From Lysobacteraceae bacterium (GTDB taxonomy: Bacteria; Pseudomonadota; Gammaproteobacteria; DSM-19610), in contig JAIVHA010000025.1 of assembly GCA_020201295.1 (NCBI GenBank), positions 1 to 14,447 of the forward strand: a stretch of DNA of 14,447 bases, written 5' to 3'. Both the position numbers and the translations under genes were made by a program. Positions 6,347-13,855 of this stretch are shown here, piece by piece (the first letter of the stretch is position 1; the number at the start of each line of letters is the position of its first letter). The notes beneath the pieces were generated by a model. That model made no database searches, was not told the origin of the DNA, and saw only the letters and a list, made by a program, of their open reading frames with translations.

Positions 6347-7369
6347 ATGAAATTCGTCGACGAAGCCACCATCCATGTCAAAGCCGGAGACGGCGGCAAC
6401 GGCTGCGTCAGCTTCCGGCGCGAGAAGTACATCCCCTTCGGCGGGCCCGACGGCGGCGACGGCGGCGACGGCGGCAGCGTGTACCTGGTGGCCGAGGAGA
6501 GCGTCAACACCCTGGTGGATTTTCGCTACCAGCGTAACTACAAGGCCGAACGCGGCGAGAACGGTTCGGGGCGTAACTGCACCGGCAAGAAGGGCGAGGA
6601 CAAGGAGATCCGCGTGCCGGTCGGCACCATGGTCTATGACGTCGACACCGAGGAGCTGATCGGCGACCTGGCGGAGGCCGGCCAGCGGCTGATGGTGGCG
6701 CAGGGCGGTTTCCACGGGCTGGGCAACGTGCGCTACAAGAGCTCCACCAACCGCGCCCCGCGCCAGTCCAAGCCGGGCACGCCCGGCGAGCAGCGCGACC
6801 TGCGCCTGGAACTGAAGGTGCTGGCCGACGTGGGCCTGCTGGGCAAGCCCAATGCCGGCAAATCCACCTTCATTCGCGCGGTGTCCGCCGCCCGTCCCAA
6901 GGTGGCCGACTATCCCTTCACCACCCTGTACCCGAACCTGGGCGTGGTGCGCGTGGCGCCCCATCGTGGTTTCGTGGTGGCGGACATCCCCGGCCTGATC
7001 GAGGGCGCCGCCGAGGGCGCCGGTCTGGGCATCCAGTTCCTCAAGCACCTGGCACGCACGCGCCTGCTGCTGCACTTGGTGGATGTGCTGCCGCCCGATG
7101 GCTCCGACCCGGTGGCCGAGGCCCGCGCCATTGTCCACGAGTTGGAGAAGTACAGCCCGGAACTGGCGGAGAAGGAACGCTGGCTGGTGCTGAACAAGCT
7201 CGACCTCATCCCCGAGGACGAACGCGAGGCCCACTGCCAGGCCATCGTGGATGGCCTGGGTTGGCAGGGGCCGGTGTTCCGCATTGCTGCGCTCAGCAAG
7301 CTGGGTACCGAGGCGCTGTGTCAGCGCATCATGCTGGACCTGGAAGAGAAGGGATTCGGCGAGAAATGA
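6347..7369 (+). CDS. obgE: GTPase ObgE/CgtA
   Basis: A 340-residue Obg-family GTPase acting in 50S subunit maturation and stress control. The glycine-rich Obg fold is at residues 1-159 (MKFVDEATIHVKAGDGGNG, GGPDGGDGGDGGSV). The G domain has G1 GKPNAGKS (166-173), G2 YPFTT, G3 DIPG, G4 NKLD and G5 SKLG in place of the usual SAL. It lacks the acidic C-terminal tail of E. coli ObgE (390 residues), as many homologues do. The ATG at 6347 gives the canonical N-terminus; an upstream in-frame extension only crosses repeat DNA. Only a weak GGAA precedes the start. Synteny with rplU-rpmA is classical, though here 587 bp and a terminator intervene, so it probably has its own promoter. Confidence 0.96.
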   Translation: MKFVDEATIHVKAGDGGNGCVSFRREKYIPFGGPDGGDGGDGGSVYLVAEESVNTLVDFRYQRNYKAERGENGSGRNCTGKKGEDKEIRVPVGTMVYDVDTEELIGDLAEAGQRLMVAQGGFHGLGNVRYKSSTNRAPRQSKPGTPGEQRDLRLELKVLADVGLLGKPNAGKSTFIRAVSAARPKVADYPFTTLYPNLGVVRVAPHRGFVVADIPGLIEGAAEGAGLGIQFLKHLARTRLLLHLVDVLPPDGSDPVAEARAIVHELEKYSPELAEKERWLVLNKLDLIPEDEREAHCQAIVDGLGWQGPVFRIAALSKLGTEALCQRIMLDLEEKGFGEK

Positions 7370-7381
7370 TGCCCACGATAA

Positions 7382-7456
7382 CCCTGTAGGAGCGGCCTTC
7401 GGCCGCGAAGGGTTTTGTGGTTTGCTAATTCGCGGCCGAAGGCCGCTCCTACAGGG
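7382..7456. repeat. REPIN 4
   Basis: CCCTGTAGGAGCGGCC-TTC-GGCCGCGAA, about 21 bases of spacer and the exact reverse complement ending TACAGGG. It lies 12 bases after the obgE stop codon, in the obgE-proB spacer. Confidence 0.88.
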
Positions 7457-7545
7457 GCGTGCCGTGGCGGGTGTTCATAGGTCCCCCCATCTGGCACAAA
7501 GCATCGATAGCCGGTATCTTGCCAGTCTTTATATTCCATACGCAG

Positions 7546-8412
7546 ATGGGCCTGATCCAGGCCTATGAATCCCGCTTCCAGGAACATGGCCTGCACACGG
7601 CGCAGATCCTGCTCACCCACGAGGACCTGGCCGACCGCGAACGCTATCTCAATGCCCGCAGCACCCTGCGCTCCCTGCTTGCGCTTGGCGTCATCCCGGT
7701 GGTGAACGAGAACGACACCGTCGCTACCGACGAGATCCGCTTCGGCGACAACGACACCCTGGCGGCCCTGGTGGCCAACCTGGTGGAGGCGGACCTGCTG
7801 GTCATTCTCACCGACCAGGAGGGTATGTACGAGCAGGACCCGCGCGCCAACCCCGAGGCCACCTTCATCTCCGAGGCCCAGGCCGGTGATCCGCGCCTGC
7901 TGGTCATGGCCTCCGGCACGGGCGGTGCCCTGGGGCGCGGCGGCATGGCCACCAAGGTGCAGGCGGCGACGCGCGCGGCCCGCTCCGGCACTGCCACCCT
8001 GATCGCCCACGGGCGTGGCGAGGACGTGTTGAATGCCATCGCCGCGGGCCACGAGCTCGGCACCCTGTTGCATCCATCCACCAGCCCCATGGCGGCGCGC
8101 AAGCGCTGGCTGGCGGGGCATCTGCAGGCGCGTGGCCGGCTGATGCTGGATGCGGGTGCGGTACGGGTGCTGCGCGAGTCGGGGCGCAGCCTGCTGCCGG
8201 TGGGGGTGGCGCGGGTGGAAGGAAGCTTCCAGCGCGGGGAGCTGGTGATCTGCCAGGCCGATGACGGTACGGAGGTGGCGCGCGGCCTGGTGAACTACAG
8301 TGCCGAGGAGGCGCGCCGCATCATCGGCAAGCCCAGCGACCAGATCGAAGCACTGCTGGGGTACGTGGACGAGCTGGAGCTGATCCATCGCGACAACCTG
8401 GTGCTCAGTTGA
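7546..8412 (+). pseudogene. proB: glutamate 5-kinase, 5'-truncated
   Basis: The 288 codons from MGLIQAYESRF to the stop match ProB from about residue 95 onward: QILLTHEDLADRERYLNARSTL, PVVNENDTVATDEI, FGDNDTLAALVANL, LTDQEGMYEQDPR, GRGGMATKVQAA and a complete C-terminal PUA domain (from about LMLDAGAV to the end). The first ~90 residues are missing. They would carry the phosphate-binding VVKLGS and SSGA segments of the amino-acid kinase fold, so glutamate kinase activity (first step of proline synthesis) is not expected. Sequence upstream of about 7541 is unrelated, and no ribosome-binding site precedes the ATG. An open frame reaches back to 7459 but without ProB similarity. Position after obgE is typical. 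Deletion or misassembly are both possible. Confidence 0.85.
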
Positions 8413-8432
8413 GTGGTGGACCGGCGGGCACA

Positions 8433-8459
8433 AAAAAGCCGGTCAGCGACCGGCTTTTT
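8433..8459. terminator. bidirectional Rho-independent terminator between proB and rpsT
   Basis: AAAAAGCCGGTC-AGC-GACCGGCTTTTT: a 12-pair stem flanked by A and T runs. It serves both the plus-strand proB and the convergent minus-strand rpsT. Confidence 0.92.
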
Positions 8460-8483
8460 CGCGTCACCCCCGCAGGGATGGAC

Positions 8484-8750
8484 TCAGGCCTGCAGGCTGC
8501 GCAGGCGCTGGTTCAGGCGGCTCTTGTGGCGAGCGGCCTTGTTCTTGTGGATCAGACCCTTGCCGGCCATGGCGTCGATCACGGGGACGGCCGCCTTGTA
8601 GGCTTCCTGGGCGCTGCCGGCTTCGCCGGTGGCCGCGGCCTTCATCACGTTCTTGATGCGCGTACGCAGCAGGGAGCGCTGGCCGGCGTTCTGCTGACGA
8701 TGCTTTTCTGCCTGGCGGGCGCGCTTGCGAGCTTGTGCCGAATTAGCCAA
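8484..8750 (-). CDS. rpsT: 30S ribosomal protein S20 (UUG start)
   Basis: An 88-residue basic protein, (M)ANSAQARKRARQAEKHRQQN ... RTRIKNVMKAA ... IHKNKAARHKSRLNQRL, typical of S20. The start is TTG at 8750-8748, chosen because AGGAG sits seven bases upstream and the next codons give the conserved ANSAQ. The E. coli rpsT gene also starts with UUG, linked to autogenous translational control by S20, so the unusual start is probably functional. The longer frame to 8816 runs through the promoter and is not coding. Divergent from murJ. Confidence 0.96.
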   Translation of the reverse strand: MANSAQARKRARQAEKHRQQNAGQRSLLRTRIKNVMKAAATGEAGSAQEAYKAAVPVIDAMAGKGLIHKNKAARHKSRLNQRLRSLQA

Positions 8751-8787
8751 GGTTCGACTCCTGTTAACCGTAAAATAAAGATCGCGT

Positions 8788-8816
8788 ATGATGCGGATTT
8801 TTGACCCCGCTGTCAA
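8788..8816 (-). promoter_or_regulatory. sigma-70 promoter of rpsT
   Basis: On the minus strand, a perfect TTGACA (8816-8811), a 17-bp spacer and CATCAT (8793-8788, 4/6). About 30 bases further lies the AGGAG of rpsT. Confidence 0.6.
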
Positions 8817-8882
8817 TGCTTGGCGGGCTGGGTCCGCGCGGGATCTTTCCCGGCCGGACGGTCACGGGCCTACAGGGCGGGC

Positions 8883-10448
8883 ATGAGCGAAAAACTCTTT
8901 AAAAACACCGCGACCGTCGGAGGCATGACCCTGGTTTCCCGGGTCCTGGGCCTGGTCCGGGACATGGTGTTCGCCCGTTTCGGGGTGGGGCCGGGCATGG
9001 ACGCCTTCTTGGTAGCCTTCAAGATCCCCAATTTCATGCGCCGTCTGTTCGCCGAAGGGGCCTTCTCCCAGGCCTTCGTGCCGGTGCTGGCCGAGTACAA
9101 GAACCAGCGCAGCCACGAGGAGGTCCGCTCCCTGCTGGACCGGGTGACCGGCACATTGCTGGGGGTGCTGGGTGGCCTCACCCTGCTGGGGGTGCTCGGC
9201 AGCCCGGTGCTGGTCACCCTGTTCGCGCCCGGTTTCCTCGACGATCCGATCAAGTTCGACCTGACGGCGGAGCTGCTCGGCATCACCTTCCCCTACCTGA
9301 TGCTCATCTCCCTGGTGGCCATGGTGGCGGGCATCCTCAACACCTACGGCCGTTTCGCAGCCCCGGCCTTTGCACCCGTGTGGCTGAACGTCATCCTGAT
9401 CGGCGCCGCCCTGCTGGTGGCGCCGCGCCTGGAGGAACCCATGCTGGCCCTGGCCTGGGGGGTGCTGCTGTCCGGGGTGGTGCAGTTGCTCTTCCTGCTG
9501 CCGTCCCTGGCGCGGCTGCGTCTCATGCCGCGTCCGCGCTGGGGCTGGCGCGATTCCGGGGTGCGCAAGATCCTGCGCCTCATGGGGCCGGGCATCCTCG
9601 GTTCCTCGGTGGCGCAGATCAACCTGCTGTTCGACACCCTGATTGCCTCTTTCCTGGTCACCGGCAGCGTCAGCTGGCTGTATTACTCCGACCGCCTGGT
9701 GGAGTTCCCGCTCGGCATCTTCGGCATCGCGCTCGCCACCGTGATTCTGCCCAGCCTGTCACGCCACCATGCCGCCGCCGACCCGGACCAGTTCGCCCGC
9801 ACCCTGGACAGCGGCCTGCGCTGGGTGCTGCTCATCGGCCTGCCGGCGGCGGCGGGCCTGACGCTGCTGGCGGCGCCCACGCTGGCCACCCTGTTCCTGT
9901 ACGGCGGCTTCACACCGGAGGACGTGCGCATGGCGGCGCTCAGCCTGATGGCCTACAGCCTGGGACTGCCCGGTTTCATGCTGGTGAAGATCCTGGCACC
10001 GGCCTTCTACGCCCGCCAGGACATGCGCACGCCGGTGAAGGTGGCGATCACCGCGTTGCTCAGCAACATGGTGCTCAATATATTGTTCGTGGTCCCACTG
10101 GTGCTGCTGGCCTTCGCCGGTCCCCACGCCGGCCTGGCACTGGCCACCTCCATTGCCGCCTATGTGAACGCTGGCCTGCTGTACCGCCACCTGCGCAAGC
10201 AGGAGGCCTATCACCCGCTCACGGGCTGGGGCCCCTGGCTGGCGCGCATCATTGTGGCCACCCTGGCCCTGGGCCTGGTGGTGGGGATCGGTGCGCCGGC
10301 CCTGGAGCAGTGGACGGAATGGCCAGCCCTGCAGCGCGCCTGGCAGCTGTTGCTATGGGTGCTGGCCGGTGTCGCCACCTACCTGCTGGTGTTGCGCCTG
10401 CTGGGGATGAAGCTCAGCCACCTGTGGGCACCGACGCGCATGCAGTGA
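8883..10448 (+). CDS. murJ: lipid II flippase MurJ
   Basis: A 521-residue polytopic membrane protein of the MOP/MVF family with about 13-14 hydrophobic segments. It moves lipid II across the inner membrane for peptidoglycan synthesis. The N-terminal signature SRVLGLVRD (Arg20, Arg26), MDAFLVAFKIPNFMRRLFAEG and FSQAFVPVL is intact; these correspond to the functional Arg18, Arg24, Asp39 and Arg52 of E. coli MurJ. LMGPGILGSSVAQIN and YYSDRLVEFPLGIFGIALATV are also conserved. The ATG at 8883 follows a GGGCGGG and gives the family N-terminus; the open frame to 8820 is discarded. rpsT-murJ is normal gammaproteobacterial order, but ribF-ileS, usual downstream, are absent here. Confidence 0.96.
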   Translation: MSEKLFKNTATVGGMTLVSRVLGLVRDMVFARFGVGPGMDAFLVAFKIPNFMRRLFAEGAFSQAFVPVLAEYKNQRSHEEVRSLLDRVTGTLLGVLGGLTLLGVLGSPVLVTLFAPGFLDDPIKFDLTAELLGITFPYLMLISLVAMVAGILNTYGRFAAPAFAPVWLNVILIGAALLVAPRLEEPMLALAWGVLLSGVVQLLFLLPSLARLRLMPRPRWGWRDSGVRKILRLMGPGILGSSVAQINLLFDTLIASFLVTGSVSWLYYSDRLVEFPLGIFGIALATVILPSLSRHHAAADPDQFARTLDSGLRWVLLIGLPAAAGLTLLAAPTLATLFLYGGFTPEDVRMAALSLMAYSLGLPGFMLVKILAPAFYARQDMRTPVKVAITALLSNMVLNILFVVPLVLLAFAGPHAGLALATSIAAYVNAGLLYRHLRKQEAYHPLTGWGPWLARIIVATLALGLVVGIGAPALEQWTEWPALQRAWQLLLWVLAGVATYLLVLRLLGMKLSHLWAPTRMQ

Positions 10449-10464
10449 GATCCAGGGAGGCGCG

Positions 10465-10508
10465 CGCAGGAGCGGGCTTTGCCCGCGAACATTCGCGGCC
10501 CGGCGCCT
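10465..10508. repeat. degenerate REP remnant after murJ
   Basis: GCAGGAGCGGGCTTTGCCCG and CGAA, followed by TTCGCGGCC, keep the REP hairpin and inverted tail but have lost the GTAG head and the matching outer arm. The rest of the 194-bp spacer to the next gene shows no other recognisable feature except a short dyad near 10528-10552 (GCAAGAT...ATCTTGC). Confidence 0.6.
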
Positions 10509-10642
10509 CGCAATAGCACTACAGGTCGTTGGCGCAAGATGCTTGATCTTGCGGCCATTTTGCGACTTAATGAAATTCTCGACGTGCCGCGCATACCAGC
10601 TGCGAGACGACTTTATGCCAACCGACACCATGTTTACTCATT

Positions 10643-10882
10643 ATGACAAACGATCAAAACAGCAAATATCAGTCCTATCTTAAAAGAGCGTGGGTAATCT
10701 ATGCGCTAATGACGGTTGTCCTCATCCTGGTGTTGGTGCTGTTAGTCGCACAGGACAACGAAGAGAGATTTTTCTTCACGATAATGCCTGCGGCAGCAGC
10801 GTATGTTTTTCGTCCGACTGAAAGGTACCTGGACAAGCTCATTTTCAAGTTCACAGGCGTTTCCAAACCGAAAGAAAATTGA
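10643..10882 (+). CDS. small membrane protein of unknown function
   Basis: A 79-residue ORF not recognised as any named family. A polar N-terminus (MTNDQNSKYQSYLKRAW) is followed by a strong transmembrane helix at about residues 17-37 (VIYALMTVVLILVLVLLVA). A second, weaker hydrophobic stretch lies near 45-56, with a basic C-terminus (FTGVSKPKEN). Two helices with both ends cytoplasmic is a plausible topology. Base composition is clearly more AT-rich than the housekeeping genes to the left. No convincing Shine-Dalgarno precedes the ATG. It ends ten bases before the left end of the ~240-bp repeated element. It could be a genuine accessory gene; expression is unproven. Confidence 0.5.
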   Translation: MTNDQNSKYQSYLKRAWVIYALMTVVLILVLVLLVAQDNEERFFFTIMPAAAAYVFRPTERYLDKLIFKFTGVSKPKEN

Positions 10883-10891
10883 GGCAGAGCC

Positions 10892-11135
10892 GGGGTCGGA
10901 CCATGGGAACATGCTGATGGAGAAGGAAATAGTTTCCAGGAATCCGCGATATTTTGTCTTAGAGGCACCATTTCAGGGGTGAAACAGCCGTAATAAGCAT
11001 CCAGGCAGCTGCGGGTGCGATCCTGATGGCTTACGGGGTGATTTTGGCAGGCAAAATTGGGCTGATAAGCGGGGATTGGGCGCTGGATCCCGTCGGTAAG
11101 CCTTTTTGGACAATGGGTTGGCTTGGTCCGACCCC
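10892..11135. mobile_element. MITE-like element, copy 1 (~244 bp)
   Basis: The segment begins GGGGTCGGACCA (10892-10903) and ends TGGTCCGACCCC (11124-11135), a perfect 12-bp terminal inverted repeat. A diverged copy in the same orientation occupies 13856-14095, about four-fifths or more identical by eye with a few short indels. Both copies share the nearly invariant block GCGCTGGATCCCGTCGGTAA near the right end. No transposase is encoded, so if mobile it would be non-autonomous. It lies between the small membrane protein and the diguanylate cyclase and may supply sequence just upstream of the latter. Confidence 0.6.
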
Positions 11136-11159
11136 CGGTTTTCCCGGTTTTCGGACCGC

Positions 11160-11165
11160 TATAAT
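11160..11165 (+). promoter_or_regulatory. consensus -10 element immediately upstream of the cyclase gene
   Basis: A perfect TATAAT whose expected transcription start, about 6-7 bases downstream, coincides with the ATG at 11172. No convincing -35 is seen 17 bp upstream (GGTTTT). If used, the message would be leaderless. Confidence 0.35.
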
Positions 11166-11171
11166 CATTCC

Positions 11172-12506
11172 ATGAAACAAAACCCTCATGCACCGCCAAA
11201 CAATTTCATGGATTTGCTGCTGGACGCGGTCTGTGTGGTCGACCGTGACGGGTGCTTTCTTTTCGTCAGTGCGGCGAGCGAGCGTATCTTTGGTTATCCA
11301 CCGGAAGAGATGGTTGGCAGGCCCGTTATCGACTTCGTGTATCCCGGCGATCGGGAAAAAACGCTGCACGCCATTACTGAAATCCTCGACGGTGATCTGA
11401 AACCCTATTTTGAAAATCGTTATGTGCGTAAGGATGGGAAGATCGCCCATATCATGTGGTCTGCCCGCTGGTCGGAGTCCGAACAGATCAGGGTGGCGGT
11501 GGCCCGTGACATCACCGAACAAAAGCACGCGGAATCGTTGCAGGCCGCCCTTTATGCCATCTCCGAGGCGGCCAATGCGTCCGAGGATCTGCCGGCGTTG
11601 TTTCAACGTATTCACAAAGTGGTCAAAGACCTGCTCCTGGCCACGAATTTCGTCGTAGCACTCTATGATTCGGACAACGACGAACTCAGCTTCCCTTATG
11701 TCGCAGACCAGGATGGCCTGGCGCCGGACCCGAAAACGCCGAAGCCGGACGATCTGATCGCGCGGGTCGTGCGTACCGGCCAGGCATTACTGATGACGCC
11801 GGAAACCGCCGCTTCCCTCCTGCCGCAACTGGCTGCCGAAGCAAATCCGGATGTGCCGAACTGGCTCGGGGTTCCCCTCGAGGCTGCCAGTGGCACTATC
11901 GGTGCGCTGGTGGTGCAGTGCCATGCCGGCGATGTGTGTTATACCGCGCAGGACCGTGATCTGCTGCAGTTTGTCGCGGTCCAGGTCGCCGCAGCCATCG
12001 AGCGCAAGAGAATGCATGGCCGCTTGGAGTACATGGCTAACCATGATCAGTTGACCGGTCTGGCGAGTCGTGCGCTTTTCCTGGATCGTCTTCAGATGGC
12101 GTTGTCAAGAGCCCGTCGGGGTAAGATCCGGTTGGCGGTTTTGTATCTGGACCTGGATGAATTCAAGCGGGTGAATGACACATATGGTCATACCGTGGGT
12201 GATCACCTGCTGCAGGAAGTGGCGCGTCGCCTGACGCATTATGTCCGTGAATCGGATACGGTAGGGCGGCTGGGTGGTGACGAGTTCATCGTGCTCCTCG
12301 ATGGCATAAAGCAACCTGAGTGTGCGACCATCGTCATGGAGAAAATCCATGCAGTCCTCTCCGCGCCCTACGAACATGCCAAGGTGACATTGCAGGTGAC
12401 CTCCAGTATCGGCGTTGCCCTGTATCCGGAGGACGGCGCGGACGAGCATGAATTGATCCGCTATGCGGATAAGGACATGTACGAGGCCAAAAGAAAGCCC
12501 CTGTAG
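11172..12506 (+). CDS. PAS-GAF-GGDEF diguanylate cyclase
   Basis: A 444-residue soluble signalling protein that should make cyclic di-GMP from two GTP. PAS domain about residues 12-118 (AVCVVDRDGCFLFVSAASER, FGYPPEEMVG, DITEQK at its end). GAF domain about 135-293 (LPALFQRIHKVVKDLL, WLGVPLEAASGTIGALVVQ, AAAIERKR). GGDEF domain from NHDQLTGLASRALFLDRL to the end, with the active-site GGDEF intact at 368-372 and an inhibitory I-site RESD at 359-362, exactly five residues before it. No EAL domain. No transmembrane helix is evident, so the PAS and GAF domains probably sense a cytoplasmic cue. The ATG at 11172 was preferred to an upstream TTG at 11106, which lies inside the repeated element. No Shine-Dalgarno is visible. 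Confidence 0.92.
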   Translation: MKQNPHAPPNNFMDLLLDAVCVVDRDGCFLFVSAASERIFGYPPEEMVGRPVIDFVYPGDREKTLHAITEILDGDLKPYFENRYVRKDGKIAHIMWSARWSESEQIRVAVARDITEQKHAESLQAALYAISEAANASEDLPALFQRIHKVVKDLLLATNFVVALYDSDNDELSFPYVADQDGLAPDPKTPKPDDLIARVVRTGQALLMTPETAASLLPQLAAEANPDVPNWLGVPLEAASGTIGALVVQCHAGDVCYTAQDRDLLQFVAVQVAAAIERKRMHGRLEYMANHDQLTGLASRALFLDRLQMALSRARRGKIRLAVLYLDLDEFKRVNDTYGHTVGDHLLQEVARRLTHYVRESDTVGRLGGDEFIVLLDGIKQPECATIVMEKIHAVLSAPYEHAKVTLQVTSSIGVALYPEDGADEHELIRYADKDMYEAKRKPL

Positions 12507-12571
12507 CCAAGCTGAACATCCCTTTTAACCCCGGTTCGTGATGGCTCGGGCGATCCCTGTGCTGGAAGGCA

Positions 12572-13570
12572 CTACTCCTGCCCGACGACGGCGCGCCCGA
12601 CGGTGTTGGCATCGGTGCCGAACCACACGGTGTCGCTCGGCGCGTGGTAGTGCATGTGCCGAATCACGCCGCCGCCGCTCGGGATCGGTGTGATGGAGAA
12701 AAATGACCGTGATTCCGGGTCGAAGCCGACGAACCGGTTCGGCGCGACCCCGGTCTCGACGAGCCAGATCCGGTCGCGTGAATCCATCGCGGTACCGTAG
12801 GGGCGTGAGGTCGGGCCCGAAGGCAGGGGCCATTCCGAGACGAAGCCGCGTTCCGGGTCGAACTGCCCTAGGTAACCGCGGGAAAAATCCACGTAGTAGA
12901 CCTGCCTATCGCTCGTGACCTCGAGTCTGCGCGGTCGCGTGTCTGCATCCGGCAGTTCGTGTTCGGTCAATGTCAGCGTTTCCGGGTCGATCGAGGCCAG
13001 CTTGTGGGTGCCGAAGAGCACGACCCAGATGGTTCCGTCGGGTGCGGTCTTGATGCCATAGGGGTAGGCGTTCCGGGTTGGCACCTCGATGAGATCCACC
13101 TTGCGGTTGGCGAGCGCCAGCCGTCCGATCAGGTTGGAGCGCTGCAGTGTGAACCAGATGTGTTCCTCGTTGGCGTCGAACACCAGGGTGTGTGGATCGC
13201 GCGCATCCTCGCGCGGCATGACGATCTTTTTGATGTCCCCCGATGCCGGGTCGTAGCGGCCGATGTAGCCCTTGCGGTTACCGGCATACCAGACACTGCC
13301 GTCCGCGCCGACGATCAGGTTGTGTGGGCCGGATTCATCACCTAGTTCGTGGCGGAGGAATTCGCCGGTCTTCGGGTTCAGGCGGGCCAGGTAGCTGGTG
13401 CGCTGGCCGACGAACCAGACCGCTTCGGGTGACACCGCGAAAGGATCGCGCGGCCTGCTGTCCTCGTAGGGAACGGTCCATTCCTCGATGTCCACCGGAT
13501 TTTTCGTCTCAGTGGCGAGGGCGAGTGACAGGCAGGGGAGGAGGGCGAGGCTGGCGAGGATGCGGATCAT
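12572..13570 (-). CDS. secreted Vgb/NHL-type beta-propeller protein (virginiamycin B lyase-like)
   Basis: A ~332-residue protein with a signal peptide (MIRILASLALLPCLSLALA, predicted cleavage near ALA-TE), so periplasmic or exported. The mature part repeats a ~45-residue blade with the motif W-(F/Y)-x(n)-IGRxDP: AVWFVGQRTSYLARLNPKTG, SVWYAGNRKGYIGRYDP, HIWFTLQRSNLIGRL, TIWVVLFGTHKLASIDPET, VYYVDFSRGYLGQFDPE, RIWLVETGVAPNRFVGFDPE. This is the streptogramin (virginiamycin B) lyase/NHL propeller architecture. Most chromosomal members have no demonstrated lyase activity, so an antibiotic-resistance role is not claimed. ATG at 13570 starts directly with the signal peptide; an in-frame ATG at 13594 would add eight residues. 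Neither has a strong ribosome-binding site. Confidence 0.8.
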   Translation of the reverse strand: MIRILASLALLPCLSLALATETKNPVDIEEWTVPYEDSRPRDPFAVSPEAVWFVGQRTSYLARLNPKTGEFLRHELGDESGPHNLIVGADGSVWYAGNRKGYIGRYDPASGDIKKIVMPREDARDPHTLVFDANEEHIWFTLQRSNLIGRLALANRKVDLIEVPTRNAYPYGIKTAPDGTIWVVLFGTHKLASIDPETLTLTEHELPDADTRPRRLEVTSDRQVYYVDFSRGYLGQFDPERGFVSEWPLPSGPTSRPYGTAMDSRDRIWLVETGVAPNRFVGFDPESRSFFSITPIPSGGGVIRHMHYHAPSDTVWFGTDANTVGRAVVGQE

Positions 13571-13625
13571 GGGACGTCTCTGGCGTAGGTGCATGGATGT
13601 GGGATTCCCCGTGATTGTCTAGCAA

Positions 13626-13855
13626 AAAGGTGCCAATCCCGGCAACCTGGCCATGCTGGCGGCCTGCGCCGGGGCCCGCACCTGCGGGCTGGACATCGCG
13701 GAGAACCTGCTCGATCAGGCGCGAGCGCGCGCTGCGGCGGCTGGGCTCGATATCGAGTTTATCGAGGCCGACGCCGAGGATATCCCTTGCGAGGATGCCA
13801 GCTTCGATAAGGTGCTGAGCATGTACGGTGCCATGTTCGCGCCGCTCGCCGAACC
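13626..13855 (+). pseudogene. class I SAM-dependent methyltransferase remnant (both ends missing)
   Basis: In frame from about 13626 the translation is ANPGNLAMLAACAGARTCGL then DIAENLLDQARARAA, FIEADAEDIPCEDASFDKVL and SMYGAMFAPLAEPG. This matches motif I (partly), motif II (GxDI) and motif III/IV of UbiE-like methyltransferases, with the usual spacing. The glycine-rich CGTGN loop is reduced to ANPGN, a stop codon lies just upstream, and the N-terminal helices are missing. The frame stops being methyltransferase-like exactly where the second ~240-bp element begins (about 13856). It is therefore a ~75-codon fossil, not a working enzyme. Confidence 0.75.

Noticed and set aside
5941..6510. minus-strand open frame of 189 codons before obgE
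   Set aside because: Composed of inverted repeats, REPIN and the start of obgE in reverse; no coding signature.
2826..7456. CRISPR array suggested by recurring palindromic repeats
   Set aside because: Repeats are inverted pairs of REPs at irregular kilobase distances between genes, without short regular spacers or cas genes.
7488..7510. sigma-54 promoter (TGGCAC) upstream of the proB remnant
   Set aside because: The -24-like TGGCAC is present, but no TTGCA-type -12 element follows at the required spacing.
7459..7545. functional 5' end for proB starting at the GTG at 7459
   Set aside because: The extra 29 codons have no ProB similarity, begin inside the end of a REPIN region and lack a ribosome-binding site.
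9380..10516. 378-codon open frame overlapping murJ in another frame
   Set aside because: Pro/Gly/Arg/His-rich shadow of the GC-rich murJ sequence; no domain is recognisable and murJ is complete.
12572..13570. streptogramin resistance gene
   Set aside because: The propeller matches Vgb-like proteins, but an exported chromosomal homologue with no checked catalytic residues does not support a resistance call.
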